Positions 1 through 7,553 of a DNA stretch of 29,347 nt are shown in pieces. The stretch's first letter is position 1; every line of letters starts with the position of its first letter. The DNA is from Thermoplasmata archaeon (lineage in GTDB: Archaea; Thermoplasmatota; Thermoplasmata; Lutacidiplasmatales; UBA184): NCBI GenBank assembly GCA_030039715.1, contig JASHVA010000118.1, positions 1 through 29,347 of the forward strand, given 5' to 3'. Both the position numbers and the translations under genes were made by a program. Under the pieces are notes generated by a model, which had not been told where the DNA came from, searched no databases, and saw nothing but the letters and a program-made list of their open reading frames with translations.

Positions 1-225
1 CTGGGGCGGGTCGGTCGCATTCTCGTACGCTCCTTGCCCTTCGACCACATACGTGAGCACTTCGACCCCGGAGTGCCGATGCGCGGGGAAGCGGCGTCGC
101 GGGGTGGCGATCGTCTCGGCCACCAGGACATAGGGAGGCCACTTCGGCTGAGTGGCGTTTGGAAGGATCGCCCGCGTCGTGACATCCGTCGCCGAGATCT
201 CCCCGGCGACCACGCGGATCGACAT
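1..225 (-). CDS. Pirin-like cupin protein, N-terminal part (runs off window)
   Basis: This is the first 75 codons of a minus-strand gene that continues past the left edge. The translated residues include H49-R-H51 followed by S-G-V-E55 and then L-T-Y-V-V-E-G, which match the metal-binding H-x-H...E stretch of pirin-family bicupins (H-P-H-R-G-F-E-T-V-T-Y in the family). Pirins are iron-binding cupins with varied roles, including quercetinase activity and redox-dependent transcription cofactor activity; which applies here cannot be told. The ATG at 225 is preceded by GGGAGG at 236-241 and by TTAATT at 272-277, so this gene probably has a leader of about 20 bases with a ribosome site. It is divergent from the cyclase gene at 338. 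The second cupin half is outside the window. Confidence 0.8.
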   Translation of the reverse strand, partial: MSIRVVAGEISATDVTTRAILPNATQPKWPPYVLVAETIATPRRRFPAHRHSGVEVLTYVVEGQGAYENATDPPQ

Positions 226-271
226 CGACTTCGTGCCTCCCGTACCGGGCGCGGCTCACGGCGCCCGGGAG

Positions 272-277
272 AATTAA
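272..277 (-). promoter_or_regulatory. TATA-like box of the pirin-like gene
   Basis: TTAATT on the minus strand lies about 49 bases before the ATG at 225. With an archaeal spacing of about 26 bases, transcription would start near 248 and leave a 20-25 base leader containing the GGGAGG at 236-241. Confidence 0.45.
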
Positions 278-309
278 GGTTGGGTTCGCGCCGTTTTCCT
301 CAAGGGACC

Positions 310-315
310 TTTATC
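310..315 (+). promoter_or_regulatory. TATA-like box of the cyclase gene
   Basis: TTTATC is centred 25-26 bases before the GTG at 338, the distance expected between an archaeal TATA box and the transcription start. This supports a leaderless mRNA beginning at or next to the GTG. Confidence 0.55.
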
Positions 316-337
316 CCGTGCCCGTCGTTCGCCCACC

Positions 338-2365
338 GTGGCCACCGAACGTCGCCTCGCGGCGATCATGTTCACCGACCTCGCCGACTACTCCGGCGCC
401 GCCCAGCGGGACGAACGGAGGGCCCTCGCCCTCCTGCGCGACCAGGAAGAGCTCGTCCGACCGATCTTCGCCCAGCATCGGGGCCGGGAGGTGAAGTCGA
501 CGGGGGATGGCTTTCTCGTCGAGTTCGATAGCGCCTTGCATGCCGTCGAGTGCGGACAGGCGATCGCCCGGGCCGTTTCGGACCGGAACGACCAGCGGAC
601 CGAGGCGCCGCTCCGCGTTCGGATCGGAATCCACCTGGGCGACGTGGAGGAGCGAGACGGAGACATCTTCGGGGACGCCGTCAACATCGCCTCCCGAGTC
701 GAATCGGCGGGAGAGCCCGGGTACGTCTACATCTCGGGGCCGGTCTACGAGCAAGTCCGGAACAAGGTTCCGTTCGGATTCGAGCACCTCCCGCCCGCGC
801 AGCTGAAGCACATCGAGCAACCGATCGAACTGTATCGGACCCGGCCGTCGGAGGCGCCGCGGGCGAGCGACCGGTCCGTGCGGGACCGACACCGCATCGC
901 GGTCCTTCCGCTGACGAACATTAGCCCCGATGCGAAGGACGAGTACATTGCGGACGGGCTCACCGAGGAGCTCATCGGTTCCCTCTCGCGCCTTCGGGAG
1001 CTGCGCGTGGTCGCGCGCACTTCGGTCGCGCAGTACAAAGCCACGCCCAAGTCCGTGGAGCAGATCGGCCGGGAGCTCGGCGTGGGCTCTGTGCTGGAGG
1101 GCAGCGTTCGAAAGGCCGGCAGCCGGCTCCGGATCCGCCTTCAGCTCGTGGACTCCGGCTCCCAGGAGCCGCTGTGGGCCGGCACGTTCGACCGAGACCT
1201 CACGGACGTCTTTGCCCTCGAAACCGAGATCGCCGACCGGACCGCCGACGCGCTGCGACTTCAGATGTTGGGCGGACCGCGCGAGGGACGCGCGCGCACG
1301 GCCCCCTCGCCCGAAGCCTTCGAATCGTACCTCAAAGGAGTCCACGCCTCGCGAGAGTACGGCTCGTGGCACAACGCCGAGGAGTTTGGGAAGTCGATCC
1401 AGTTCTTCGAGGCCGCGATCGCCCAGGACCCGGAGTTCGCGCTGCCGTACGCGACGCTGGGCAACGCCTACATCGCCGCGTCGGGTCTCGCCCTGGAAGC
1501 CAGCGCGGCGTTCGCCAAGGCTCGACCCCTGATCGCGAGGGCCCTCGAGCTCGACCCGGAGTCGGCCGACGCCCACGCCGCGCTGGGCAATCTGGCCCTT
1601 CAAGCCGAGCACAACTGGGCCGAGGCCGAACGAGAGTTCCGCCGTGCGATCTCGCTGAACCCCAGCCTCTCGTCGGCTCGATTCTGGTTTGCGAACCTCC
1701 TGATGACCCAGCAACGGTTCGAGGAGGCCGAGGTGGAGACTCGGACGGTGGCGGAGCTCGATCCGTTCTGGGAGCACGGTCAGGCCATGCGGATCCAACT
1801 CGCGTACTTCCGAGACGACTTCGAGACCGCGATCACCCTCGCCCAGAAAGCGGTCGATCGCGCGCGGGCGTCCGCGTTGGTCTACGTCAATCTGGGTCTC
1901 CTCTACGCGTCGGCCGGTCAGCTCGAAGAGGCTCGCCGGGAGGCCGCCCGTGCGGAAGCGTTGGCGACCCCGCAGGACCGAGCGTTGCTCGCGCTCCTGC
2001 TCGCCCTCCTCGGGGAGCCGACCGAGGCTCGAGCCGAAGCGGAGCGGCTGTCGCGCGCCACCGGGTGGGTGAACCTCTCTCACCTCGCTGCGCTGTGGGC
2101 GACCGTGGGGGAATTCGACCGGGCGCTCGGCTGCCTCGAGCAAGACGTCGGTTCAAAAACCCCGAGTCTGCCGTTCTCGTACCTCACGATGGCGCTGGTC
2201 CCTCTGCGCACCGACCCTCGGTTTCTGAAGTTGCTCAACCAGCTCGGCCTACCGACGACGTTCCGAAACCGACCCCGGCTCGACTGGGACGGATCGCGCT
2301 GGGTGCCGGTTCTCCTGGGTGAGCCCGACACCCCGGAGAGCGGTCCCGCTTCATCGGGTTCCTGA
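338..2365 (+). CDS. Class III nucleotide cyclase fused to TolB-like domain and TPR repeats
   Basis: A 675-residue soluble protein predicted to make cAMP. Residues 1-170 form a class III cyclase catalytic domain. Metal-binding D14 (FTDLADYS) and D57 (STGDGF), adenine-selecting K53 and D109 (DGDIFGD), and transition-state N116 and R120 (AVNIASR) are all present, so activity on ATP is expected. Residues 186-325 resemble the TolB/FlgO-like domain (IAVLPLTNISPDAKDEYIADGLTEEL shows the family start), and about 330-620 are TPR repeats (for example repeated A-L-x-L-D-P-E and A-x-x-x-G-x-L motifs). This cyclase-TolB-TPR architecture is common in alpha-proteobacteria and rare in archaea, which suggests transfer. 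There is no signal peptide or clear membrane segment. The GTG at 338 is chosen because of the TATA box at 310-315. The 3' end overlaps the convergent recombinase gene by 15 bases. Confidence 0.9.
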   Translation: MATERRLAAIMFTDLADYSGAAQRDERRALALLRDQEELVRPIFAQHRGREVKSTGDGFLVEFDSALHAVECGQAIARAVSDRNDQRTEAPLRVRIGIHLGDVEERDGDIFGDAVNIASRVESAGEPGYVYISGPVYEQVRNKVPFGFEHLPPAQLKHIEQPIELYRTRPSEAPRASDRSVRDRHRIAVLPLTNISPDAKDEYIADGLTEELIGSLSRLRELRVVARTSVAQYKATPKSVEQIGRELGVGSVLEGSVRKAGSRLRIRLQLVDSGSQEPLWAGTFDRDLTDVFALETEIADRTADALRLQMLGGPREGRARTAPSPEAFESYLKGVHASREYGSWHNAEEFGKSIQFFEAAIAQDPEFALPYATLGNAYIAASGLALEASAAFAKARPLIARALELDPESADAHAALGNLALQAEHNWAEAEREFRRAISLNPSLSSARFWFANLLMTQQRFEEAEVETRTVAELDPFWEHGQAMRIQLAYFRDDFETAITLAQKAVDRARASALVYVNLGLLYASAGQLEEARREAARAEALATPQDRALLALLLALLGEPTEARAEAERLSRATGWVNLSHLAALWATVGEFDRALGCLEQDVGSKTPSLPFSYLTMALVPLRTDPRFLKLLNQLGLPTTFRNRPRLDWDGSRWVPVLLGEPDTPESGPASSGS

Positions 2366-3292
2366 GCTTCGAGAGCGCTCGACCGATCCGATGAAGTCGG
2401 CCAAGCGCTCGAGACCGGCCCGCATCTCGTCCTCGTCGAGCCCGATGTAGTGGACCGTCTGGTCGAGCGAGCTGTGGCCGTAGAGGTTCTTCAGCTGGAC
2501 GAGGTCCATTCCCGCCTTGTGCGCCAATCGCCCGAAGGTACGTCGGAGGTCGTGGTGCGAGACCTGCAGGCCCGCGGCCGGAAAGCCGGCGCGACGCGCG
2601 GCCCGCCGAAGCACGAGATCCGCCCCCGAGCGGGAGAGCGGGATCACGTGCGCCTCGGGCTCCGCGCTGCCGGCGAGCGGTCGGAGCACGCGAGCGGTCT
2701 CCGAGAACATCGGGAGCACTCGCCACTTTCCGCCGTGGCGACCCTTTCCGAGTACTCGGAGGCGCTGCCGATCGAAATCGAGATCCTTCAAGCGGAGGCG
2801 GAGAACCTCCACGCGTCGAAGTCCGTTGAAACCTTCGAGCGCGAGGAGCACTCTCTCCCGGCCCTTCGCCGACCGGTAGAGGCGGAGCATCTGCTCGCGC
2901 GCCAGCCACCGGCGGCGGCCCGCCGACCCGGAGGGGACGGCCCACGCCCGCCCGTCCGCAGCCACGGGGTTCCCCGCCCATCTCGCGAACCTCCGGAGGG
3001 CGGCGAAGTGGAGGGTGAGACTGGCAGGACTCCACGGAAGGCCGCGCCGGAGGGCCTCGAGGTGGGTGGCGCGCAGAGCACGGGGCGTTTCGGGCGGAGC
3101 GGCCCCGACCTGGGAGATCAGCCGAGGCGCGCGCCGAACCTCGTAGACGATGCGGGTCCGCCAGCCGTCCCCGATCGGGGCCGACGTAAGCTCCTCGGAG
3201 GAGAATCGCTCCAGGTCGCGCAGCCACCGCAGGATCTTGCGAGGAGGCCCGCGCGGGCCCGGACCCCCGGGACGGCGAGAGTGCGAGCGCAC
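2351..3292 (-). CDS. Tyrosine recombinase / integrase (XerC/D-like)
   Basis: A 313-residue site-specific recombinase. Residues 50-115 look like the helical SAM-like core-binding domain; residues 125-300 form the catalytic domain. All six catalytic positions are visible: R159 (NGLRRVE), K183 (GKGRHGGK), H247 and R250 (HHDLRRTF), H273 (YGHSSLDQT) and nucleophile Y282 (VHYIG). It should therefore be active. It could be a stand-alone integrase left from a mobile element or a XerA-like protein that resolves chromosome dimers; no excisionase, replication gene, attachment repeat, dif-like site or tRNA is seen nearby. The GTG at 3292 starts a basic, Pro-rich N-terminus whose first 20 residues may not be conserved, so the true start may lie downstream. 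No clear TATA box precedes it. Confidence 0.9.
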   Translation of the reverse strand: MRSHSRRPGGPGPRGPPRKILRWLRDLERFSSEELTSAPIGDGWRTRIVYEVRRAPRLISQVGAAPPETPRALRATHLEALRRGLPWSPASLTLHFAALRRFARWAGNPVAADGRAWAVPSGSAGRRRWLAREQMLRLYRSAKGRERVLLALEGFNGLRRVEVLRLRLKDLDFDRQRLRVLGKGRHGGKWRVLPMFSETARVLRPLAGSAEPEAHVIPLSRSGADLVLRRAARRAGFPAAGLQVSHHDLRRTFGRLAHKAGMDLVQLKNLYGHSSLDQTVHYIGLDEDEMRAGLERLADFIGSVERSRSSGTR

Positions 3293-3382
3293 GACCCTCG
3301 AAGGGCGAAGGGCGTCAGATGTCCTGGCGGATCGACGGTCGATGAACGGAGCGCGTCGAGCGCGAGCCGAGTCCGAGTCGAC

Positions 3383-4357
3383 TCATCCGGAGCCGTTCTG
3401 GCGCTTTAGGTCGGCCTCGACCATGATGCGGACCAGCTCGGAGAACCGGGTCTTCGGTTCCCAGCCCAGCTCTCGGCGCGCCTTCGCCGGGTTCCCCCGG
3501 AGGTTGAAGACCTCCGACGGACGTTTGAACTGTGCGTCAGTCTTGATGTACCGTTCCCAGTCGGCAATGTGGGCCGCGGCGAACGCCGCCTCGAGGAACT
3601 CGCGCACGGTGTGGGACTCCCCAGTGGCTCCCACATAGTCTCCCGGCTCCTTCGCCTGGAGCATGCGCCACATCAGGTCCACGTAGTCGGGTGCGTACCC
3701 CCAATCGCGTCGCGCGTCCAAGTTCCCGAGGGTGATCGAGTTCGCTTTACCGGTCGCGATGCGAGCGACCCCATCGGTGATCTTCCGCGTCACGAACTCC
3801 AGCCCCCGACGGGGAGACTCGTGATTGAACAGAATCCCATTCGATACGAACATCGAGTACGCCTCGCGAAAGTTCACGCAAGCCCAGTAGGCGTAGACCT
3901 TGGCGACGCCGTACGGGCTCCGGGGGTGGAAGGGAGTCGTCTCGTCCTGCGGCTCGCTCTCCACGTGCCCGAACATTTCGCTCGAAGATGCGTGGTAGAA
4001 CTTGGCCTCGGGGGCGACCTCCTTGACGGCCGCCAGCAGCCGCAGCGCTCCCAGTCCGGTGATCTCTCCCGTGAGCACCGGCTGCGCGAACGAAGTCCCC
4101 ACGAACGACTGCGCGCCCAGGTTGTACACCTCGTCAGGATCGGCAGCCTTCACGGCTTGGCTGAGCGACGGCTGGTCCATCAGGTCCCCGTCGATGAGCC
4201 TGACTCGATCGAGAATCCGAGAGAGATTGTTGAGGTTCGGGCTACTGAGCCTCCGGACGATCCCCGTCACCTCGTACCCGCGCTCGAGCAGGAATTCGGC
4301 GAGATAGGAACCGTCCTGCCCGGTGATTCCGGTCACCAGTGCCGAACGATTGGCCAC
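3383..4357 (-). CDS. gmd: GDP-mannose 4,6-dehydratase
   Basis: This 324-residue extended SDR converts GDP-D-mannose to GDP-4-keto-6-deoxy-D-mannose, the precursor of GDP-fucose, GDP-rhamnose and related deoxysugars. The N-terminal NADP motif G10-I-T-G13-Q-D-G16-S-Y-L is the family signature, the active site has S125-S126-E127 and Y149-x-x-x-K153, and the segments GAQSFVGTSF and NHESPRRGLEFVTRKI are typical of GMD. I choose the GTG at 4357, because the family begins a few residues before the glycine motif and a TATA-like box lies 26 bases upstream; an ATG at 4387 sits within that box. The open frame extends further upstream to 4594 but that part overlaps the divergent glycosyltransferase. The gene opens a surface-glycan island; no reductase for the 4-keto product is present in the window. 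Confidence 0.95.
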   Translation of the reverse strand: MANRSALVTGITGQDGSYLAEFLLERGYEVTGIVRRLSSPNLNNLSRILDRVRLIDGDLMDQPSLSQAVKAADPDEVYNLGAQSFVGTSFAQPVLTGEITGLGALRLLAAVKEVAPEAKFYHASSSEMFGHVESEPQDETTPFHPRSPYGVAKVYAYWACVNFREAYSMFVSNGILFNHESPRRGLEFVTRKITDGVARIATGKANSITLGNLDARRDWGYAPDYVDLMWRMLQAKEPGDYVGATGESHTVREFLEAAFAAAHIADWERYIKTDAQFKRPSEVFNLRGNPAKARRELGWEPKTRFSELVRIMVEADLKRQNGSG

Positions 4358-4379
4358 AGTCGGGGGAGACTCCCAGAGG

Positions 4380-4386
4380 TAATACA
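4380..4386 (-). promoter_or_regulatory. TATA-like box of gmd
   Basis: TGTATTA on the minus strand is centred about 26 bases before the GTG at 4357, consistent with a leaderless transcript. It overlaps the alternative ATG at 4387, which argues against that start. Confidence 0.4.
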
Positions 4387-4447
4387 TTTGTTCCGGTAGG
4401 ACCGCCCCCGCGAGTCGCCATCCGGCCGCCTCATTTGACGGCGGGGA

Positions 4448-4456
4448 TTGAAATAC
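4448..4456 (+). promoter_or_regulatory. TATA-like box of the GT2 gene
   Basis: TTGAAATAC is centred about 31 bases before the ATG at 4484. It includes the only upstream in-frame start (TTG 4448), which favours the ATG as the true start. Confidence 0.35.
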
Positions 4457-4483
4457 CGAGGGCCGCCTCAGAATCGACGTTGG

Positions 4484-5476
4484 ATGACCTCGGCCTCCCA
4501 AACCCTCCCGGCGACTGCCCGCGTCACCGTGATCCTCACGGCGTACAACCGGCGGCAGTACCTTCGGGAAGCACTCGACTCCGTGCTGCGCCAATCACTG
4601 CGCGCTACGGAGTTCGAGGTGCTCGTCCTGACGAATTTTGACTGCGCGGAGCTGGCGGTTCCCGGTCGAGTGCGCATCGTCCCCGACGACTCTCCCCGGG
4701 TCGGGCAGACCCTCGCACATGGCCTGCGCGAAGCTCGAGGCCGGATCGTGACCTTTCTCGATGACGACGACCTGTACCATCCGGACCGGCTGGAGCGAGT
4801 GCTGAGGGCCTTCGACGCGATTCCCGGCCTCGCGTTCTACCACAATGGCTACTCGCTCTTCTCCGGACGGCCCGCTGCACCGGTGGGGTCGACCGCAGCC
4901 GCGCAGGACGCGCTCGTTCAGGGTAGAGCCGAGGGGTCGCGGGACGGATCCCATGAGTTCCTCCGTTTCTTATCTGTTCGGAACCGGGAGCGGAACCTGA
5001 GCTCGTCCGCGATTCTGCGCGACGTGGGACAACAGTTCCTTCCCTACGTAGAACGGATCGAAGGGCACACCGACACGTTCCTGCTCTTCGTCGGCCTCGC
5101 CTCGCACGGGCTCCTCGCGTTCGATTCGGCGCAATGGACTCAAGTACGACGCCACCCGACGAACACCTCGAGCTCGGAGCAGGATCTGACAAAGCGGCGG
5201 GACGCGTGGAGCGCGATCCAGGACATGGTGCACGCTTCCCATCCCGGGGGCGCGCTGGAAGGGTACCTGGCGCTGCGTCAGGCTCGATCGCTAATCTACG
5301 AACACCTCGCGGGCGAGCCCGTTACGCGACCCGAGATATGGTCGGCGACGCGGACGGTCCTTCGCGAGCACGATATCTCGGGCTGGTCCAACTCCCTCAT
5401 CGACTCCGCCTTGGGGATCGGGGGCCTGGCCTCGCTTCCGGGGCTCGCGCCGGCCGCCCGCTTTGCAATGGGCTGA
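4484..5476 (+). CDS. Family 2 glycosyltransferase (GT-A fold)
   Basis: A 330-residue soluble glycosyltransferase. The N-terminus shows the GT2 nucleotide-binding strand VTVILTAYNRRQYLREALDS, followed by P-D-D-S and the metal-binding run F-L-D93-D-D-D96-L-Y-H-P. The C-terminal half (about 150-330) is less familiar and lacks membrane helices, so the acceptor and donor sugar cannot be named. The ATG at 4484 places the first strand about 13 residues in, as usual. It is divergent from gmd, with 126 bases between start codons, and a 103-base gap separates it from the DUF2079 gene that follows on the same strand. The location within the glycan island suggests assembly of a surface polysaccharide or protein-linked glycan. 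Confidence 0.85.
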   Translation: MTSASQTLPATARVTVILTAYNRRQYLREALDSVLRQSLRATEFEVLVLTNFDCAELAVPGRVRIVPDDSPRVGQTLAHGLREARGRIVTFLDDDDLYHPDRLERVLRAFDAIPGLAFYHNGYSLFSGRPAAPVGSTAAAQDALVQGRAEGSRDGSHEFLRFLSVRNRERNLSSSAILRDVGQQFLPYVERIEGHTDTFLLFVGLASHGLLAFDSAQWTQVRRHPTNTSSSEQDLTKRRDAWSAIQDMVHASHPGGALEGYLALRQARSLIYEHLAGEPVTRPEIWSATRTVLREHDISGWSNSLIDSALGIGGLASLPGLAPAARFAMG

Positions 5477-5541
5477 GTCCCTCCCGGGCCGGGGATGGTA
5501 CGGGGTCGTGGCGACCCCGAGGTGCTGGTAAAACTGGGGGC

Positions 5542-5547
5542 CTTATC
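5542..5547 (+). promoter_or_regulatory. TATA-like box of the DUF2079 gene
   Basis: CTTATC is centred about 35 bases before the GTG at 5580, predicting a start near 5570 and a leader of about ten bases. The same CTTATC/TTTATC form precedes the genes at 338 and 20570. Confidence 0.45.
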
Positions 5548-5579
5548 TTCTCTACGAATCCTGCCAACGTGATAGGCTC

Positions 5580-7553
5580 GTGGTCGACTCACCCGGGGCA
5601 GCGCCCGTCGCATCCGCCCCGCCTCGCGCGCGGGAGGTTCCCCTCTGGATCCTCATCGCGGTTTCGGCGGTGTACGCCGTAGTGTTCGGGTCGCTGTCGA
5701 TTCTTCGGTACGAGAGCTTCAACAGCTCGATCAACGACCTCGGTTTCTACAACCAACTGTTCTGGGTCACCCTCCACGGAGGCCCGGCCGCGTGGGCCAC
5801 CCACTCCCAGACGAATTTCTACGCCGACTTCCCTTGGCAAACCTCCTCGTTCCTCCTCCTCGAGCCGTTCTACGCCATTTCCCCGACACCGGTCACTCTG
5901 CTCGTGCTGCAGGCGATCGGCTTGCCACTGGCCGCCGTCCCGCTGTATCTCTTGGCCCGCCAGTACGGCTTCACCTCCTGGACGGCCCTCGCGATCGGTG
6001 CGTGCTATCTCGTCAATTTTCAGGTCCAATCCGTCAATCTGAACGACTTCCACCTGCAGAGCTTCTTCCCTCTGACCTTCTTCTCGATGATTCTCTTCTA
6101 CGAATCCGGTTGGAGAAAGTCGTTCTTCGTCGCTGCCGTAATCTCGCTCATCACGAACCCGCTCACGTTGGTTTTGACCTTAGGATTTCTCGTGGTGCAG
6201 CTCGTTCGGCTTCCATCCCCCGACCCGTTCTTTCGAAGGCTGTTCCGTCGGCTGGGCATGTGGATTCGGGGTCTGAACGTCGAGTTCTGGGTCGGCGCTC
6301 TGGGAGTGGGACTCCTCGTGTTCGAGGGCTGGGCGGGCCTCATCGGGGCCTATCATCTGGGGGGAGCCTCGCCGAGCTCTTCGACCGGTGGGTGGAGTTC
6401 CTTCGTATCGATCCGCGTCGTCTATTTCGTCGCGGCCTTTGCCCCGTTCCTCGGGGTGGCGCTCGCGAAACGAGAGACGCAGATTCTCGCGGTCCCGCTC
6501 GTCGTTTTCCTCGCGTTGGGAGATATTGGATTTTCTGGCTTCATCGGCCGGCAGGACACTCTCGAATACTCCGTGGTCGCGTTATGGGGCCTCCTGCTCT
6601 TCGCCCGCCAGCATCCGGGAACCCGACCGCTGCACTGGCTGCGGTCGAGGGTTCGACAACGGCGCTGGCGACTCCCCGGCCTCGAGCGGCAGTCTCCCAA
6701 CCTCACGATCGTAGCGGCCGTGGTGGCGAGCGGGGCTTTGTTCGCAACGTTGTCGCCGGTCAGTCCGTGGAATCAGGTGCCGAAACTCATCACGGGGGTC
6801 AACGAAAATCCAGCCGAGTTCACGAACGTCACGGTCGCGGACAACTTTATCCGGTCGGCGATGAACCTGATCCCGCCGGATGCCCCGGTCCTCACTCAGA
6901 ACAACATCCCGCAATTGACCGGACGAACCGACTTCGCTTGGGCGTTTCCCGGCCTGCCGACACCGAACCTCACTTCGTTCGACTACATCCTCTCCGACCA
7001 GTCCACGAACGCCTTCGCCCGGTACTGGTATGTCTACCTCGAACCGTACGTCGAGTCCGCACTCGACAGTGGAGACTGGGGCGTCCTAGCGATCGGATAC
7101 GGAGTGCTTCTCCTCGAGCGAGGGTACACCGGCATTCCGGATCTCGTCGCTCCGGTGCCGTTCTCGGCGCGCGATATGTCGCTCGCCAGCGGCCACTTCG
7201 CCGGCGCGATCGCGGTCCATCCGCCTGCTCAGAACGACATATTCTGGTACGGACCCTACATCGATCTGCCCGCGGGCACGTACACCGTGACCTTCCGCGT
7301 GATGGTTGGATCGGGCGCGACGTACACGGAGCCGATCCTCCGGCTCGCGGTAACGAACGGCACGACCTCCTCCCCCACCATCTACGTGGCGGAGCAGCTC
7401 TACCGGTTCGACTTCCCGAGCGCGAACACCTGGACCGACATCTCCCTGACGTTCACTCTCTCTCAGTTCGTGGAGTCGGTTGAGCTGCCGGGACAGGAGC
7501 CGACCGCGGCGACGACCATTTACTTCGGTGGGGCGACGATCACGCCCGGCTGA
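5580..7553 (+). CDS. DUF2079 family multi-pass membrane protein
   Basis: A 657-residue membrane protein. After a 20-residue cytoplasmic start, TM1 spans about 21-43. The next segment (N-D-L-G-F-Y-N-Q-L-F-W, then S-F-L-L-L-E-P-F-Y-A-I-S-P-T-P-V-T-L-L-V-L-Q) is the hallmark of DUF2079, a GT-C-like family of unproven function often found near archaeal glycan genes. About nine or ten helices run to residue 400. A large outside domain follows; the last 100 residues are rich in beta-strand and Thr (A-G-T-Y-T-V-T-F-R-V), like a carbohydrate-binding sandwich. By analogy with GT-C enzymes it may transfer a sugar from a lipid carrier, but that is inference. Its stop overlaps the next ATG by one base (TGATG), so the two genes are probably co-translated. 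Confidence 0.85.
   Translation: MVDSPGAAPVASAPPRAREVPLWILIAVSAVYAVVFGSLSILRYESFNSSINDLGFYNQLFWVTLHGGPAAWATHSQTNFYADFPWQTSSFLLLEPFYAISPTPVTLLVLQAIGLPLAAVPLYLLARQYGFTSWTALAIGACYLVNFQVQSVNLNDFHLQSFFPLTFFSMILFYESGWRKSFFVAAVISLITNPLTLVLTLGFLVVQLVRLPSPDPFFRRLFRRLGMWIRGLNVEFWVGALGVGLLVFEGWAGLIGAYHLGGASPSSSTGGWSSFVSIRVVYFVAAFAPFLGVALAKRETQILAVPLVVFLALGDIGFSGFIGRQDTLEYSVVALWGLLLFARQHPGTRPLHWLRSRVRQRRWRLPGLERQSPNLTIVAAVVASGALFATLSPVSPWNQVPKLITGVNENPAEFTNVTVADNFIRSAMNLIPPDAPVLTQNNIPQLTGRTDFAWAFPGLPTPNLTSFDYILSDQSTNAFARYWYVYLEPYVESALDSGDWGVLAIGYGVLLLERGYTGIPDLVAPVPFSARDMSLASGHFAGAIAVHPPAQNDIFWYGPYIDLPAGTYTVTFRVMVGSGATYTEPILRLAVTNGTTSSPTIYVAEQLYRFDFPSANTWTDISLTFTLSQFVESVELPGQEPTAATTIYFGGATITPG

Noticed and set aside
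311..2143. Long minus-strand open frame (610 codons) opposite the cyclase gene
   Set aside because: Arg/Gly-rich, no recognisable motif, and it mirrors a gene with complete catalytic residues; a by-product of high GC.
2450..3409. Plus-strand open frame opposite the recombinase
   Set aside because: The opposite strand has a recombinase with all catalytic residues; this frame is low-complexity and charged.
4358..4594. Upstream extension of the gmd frame by 79 codons
   Set aside because: It runs through the promoter and into the divergent GT2 gene, and adds no family sequence before the NADP motif.
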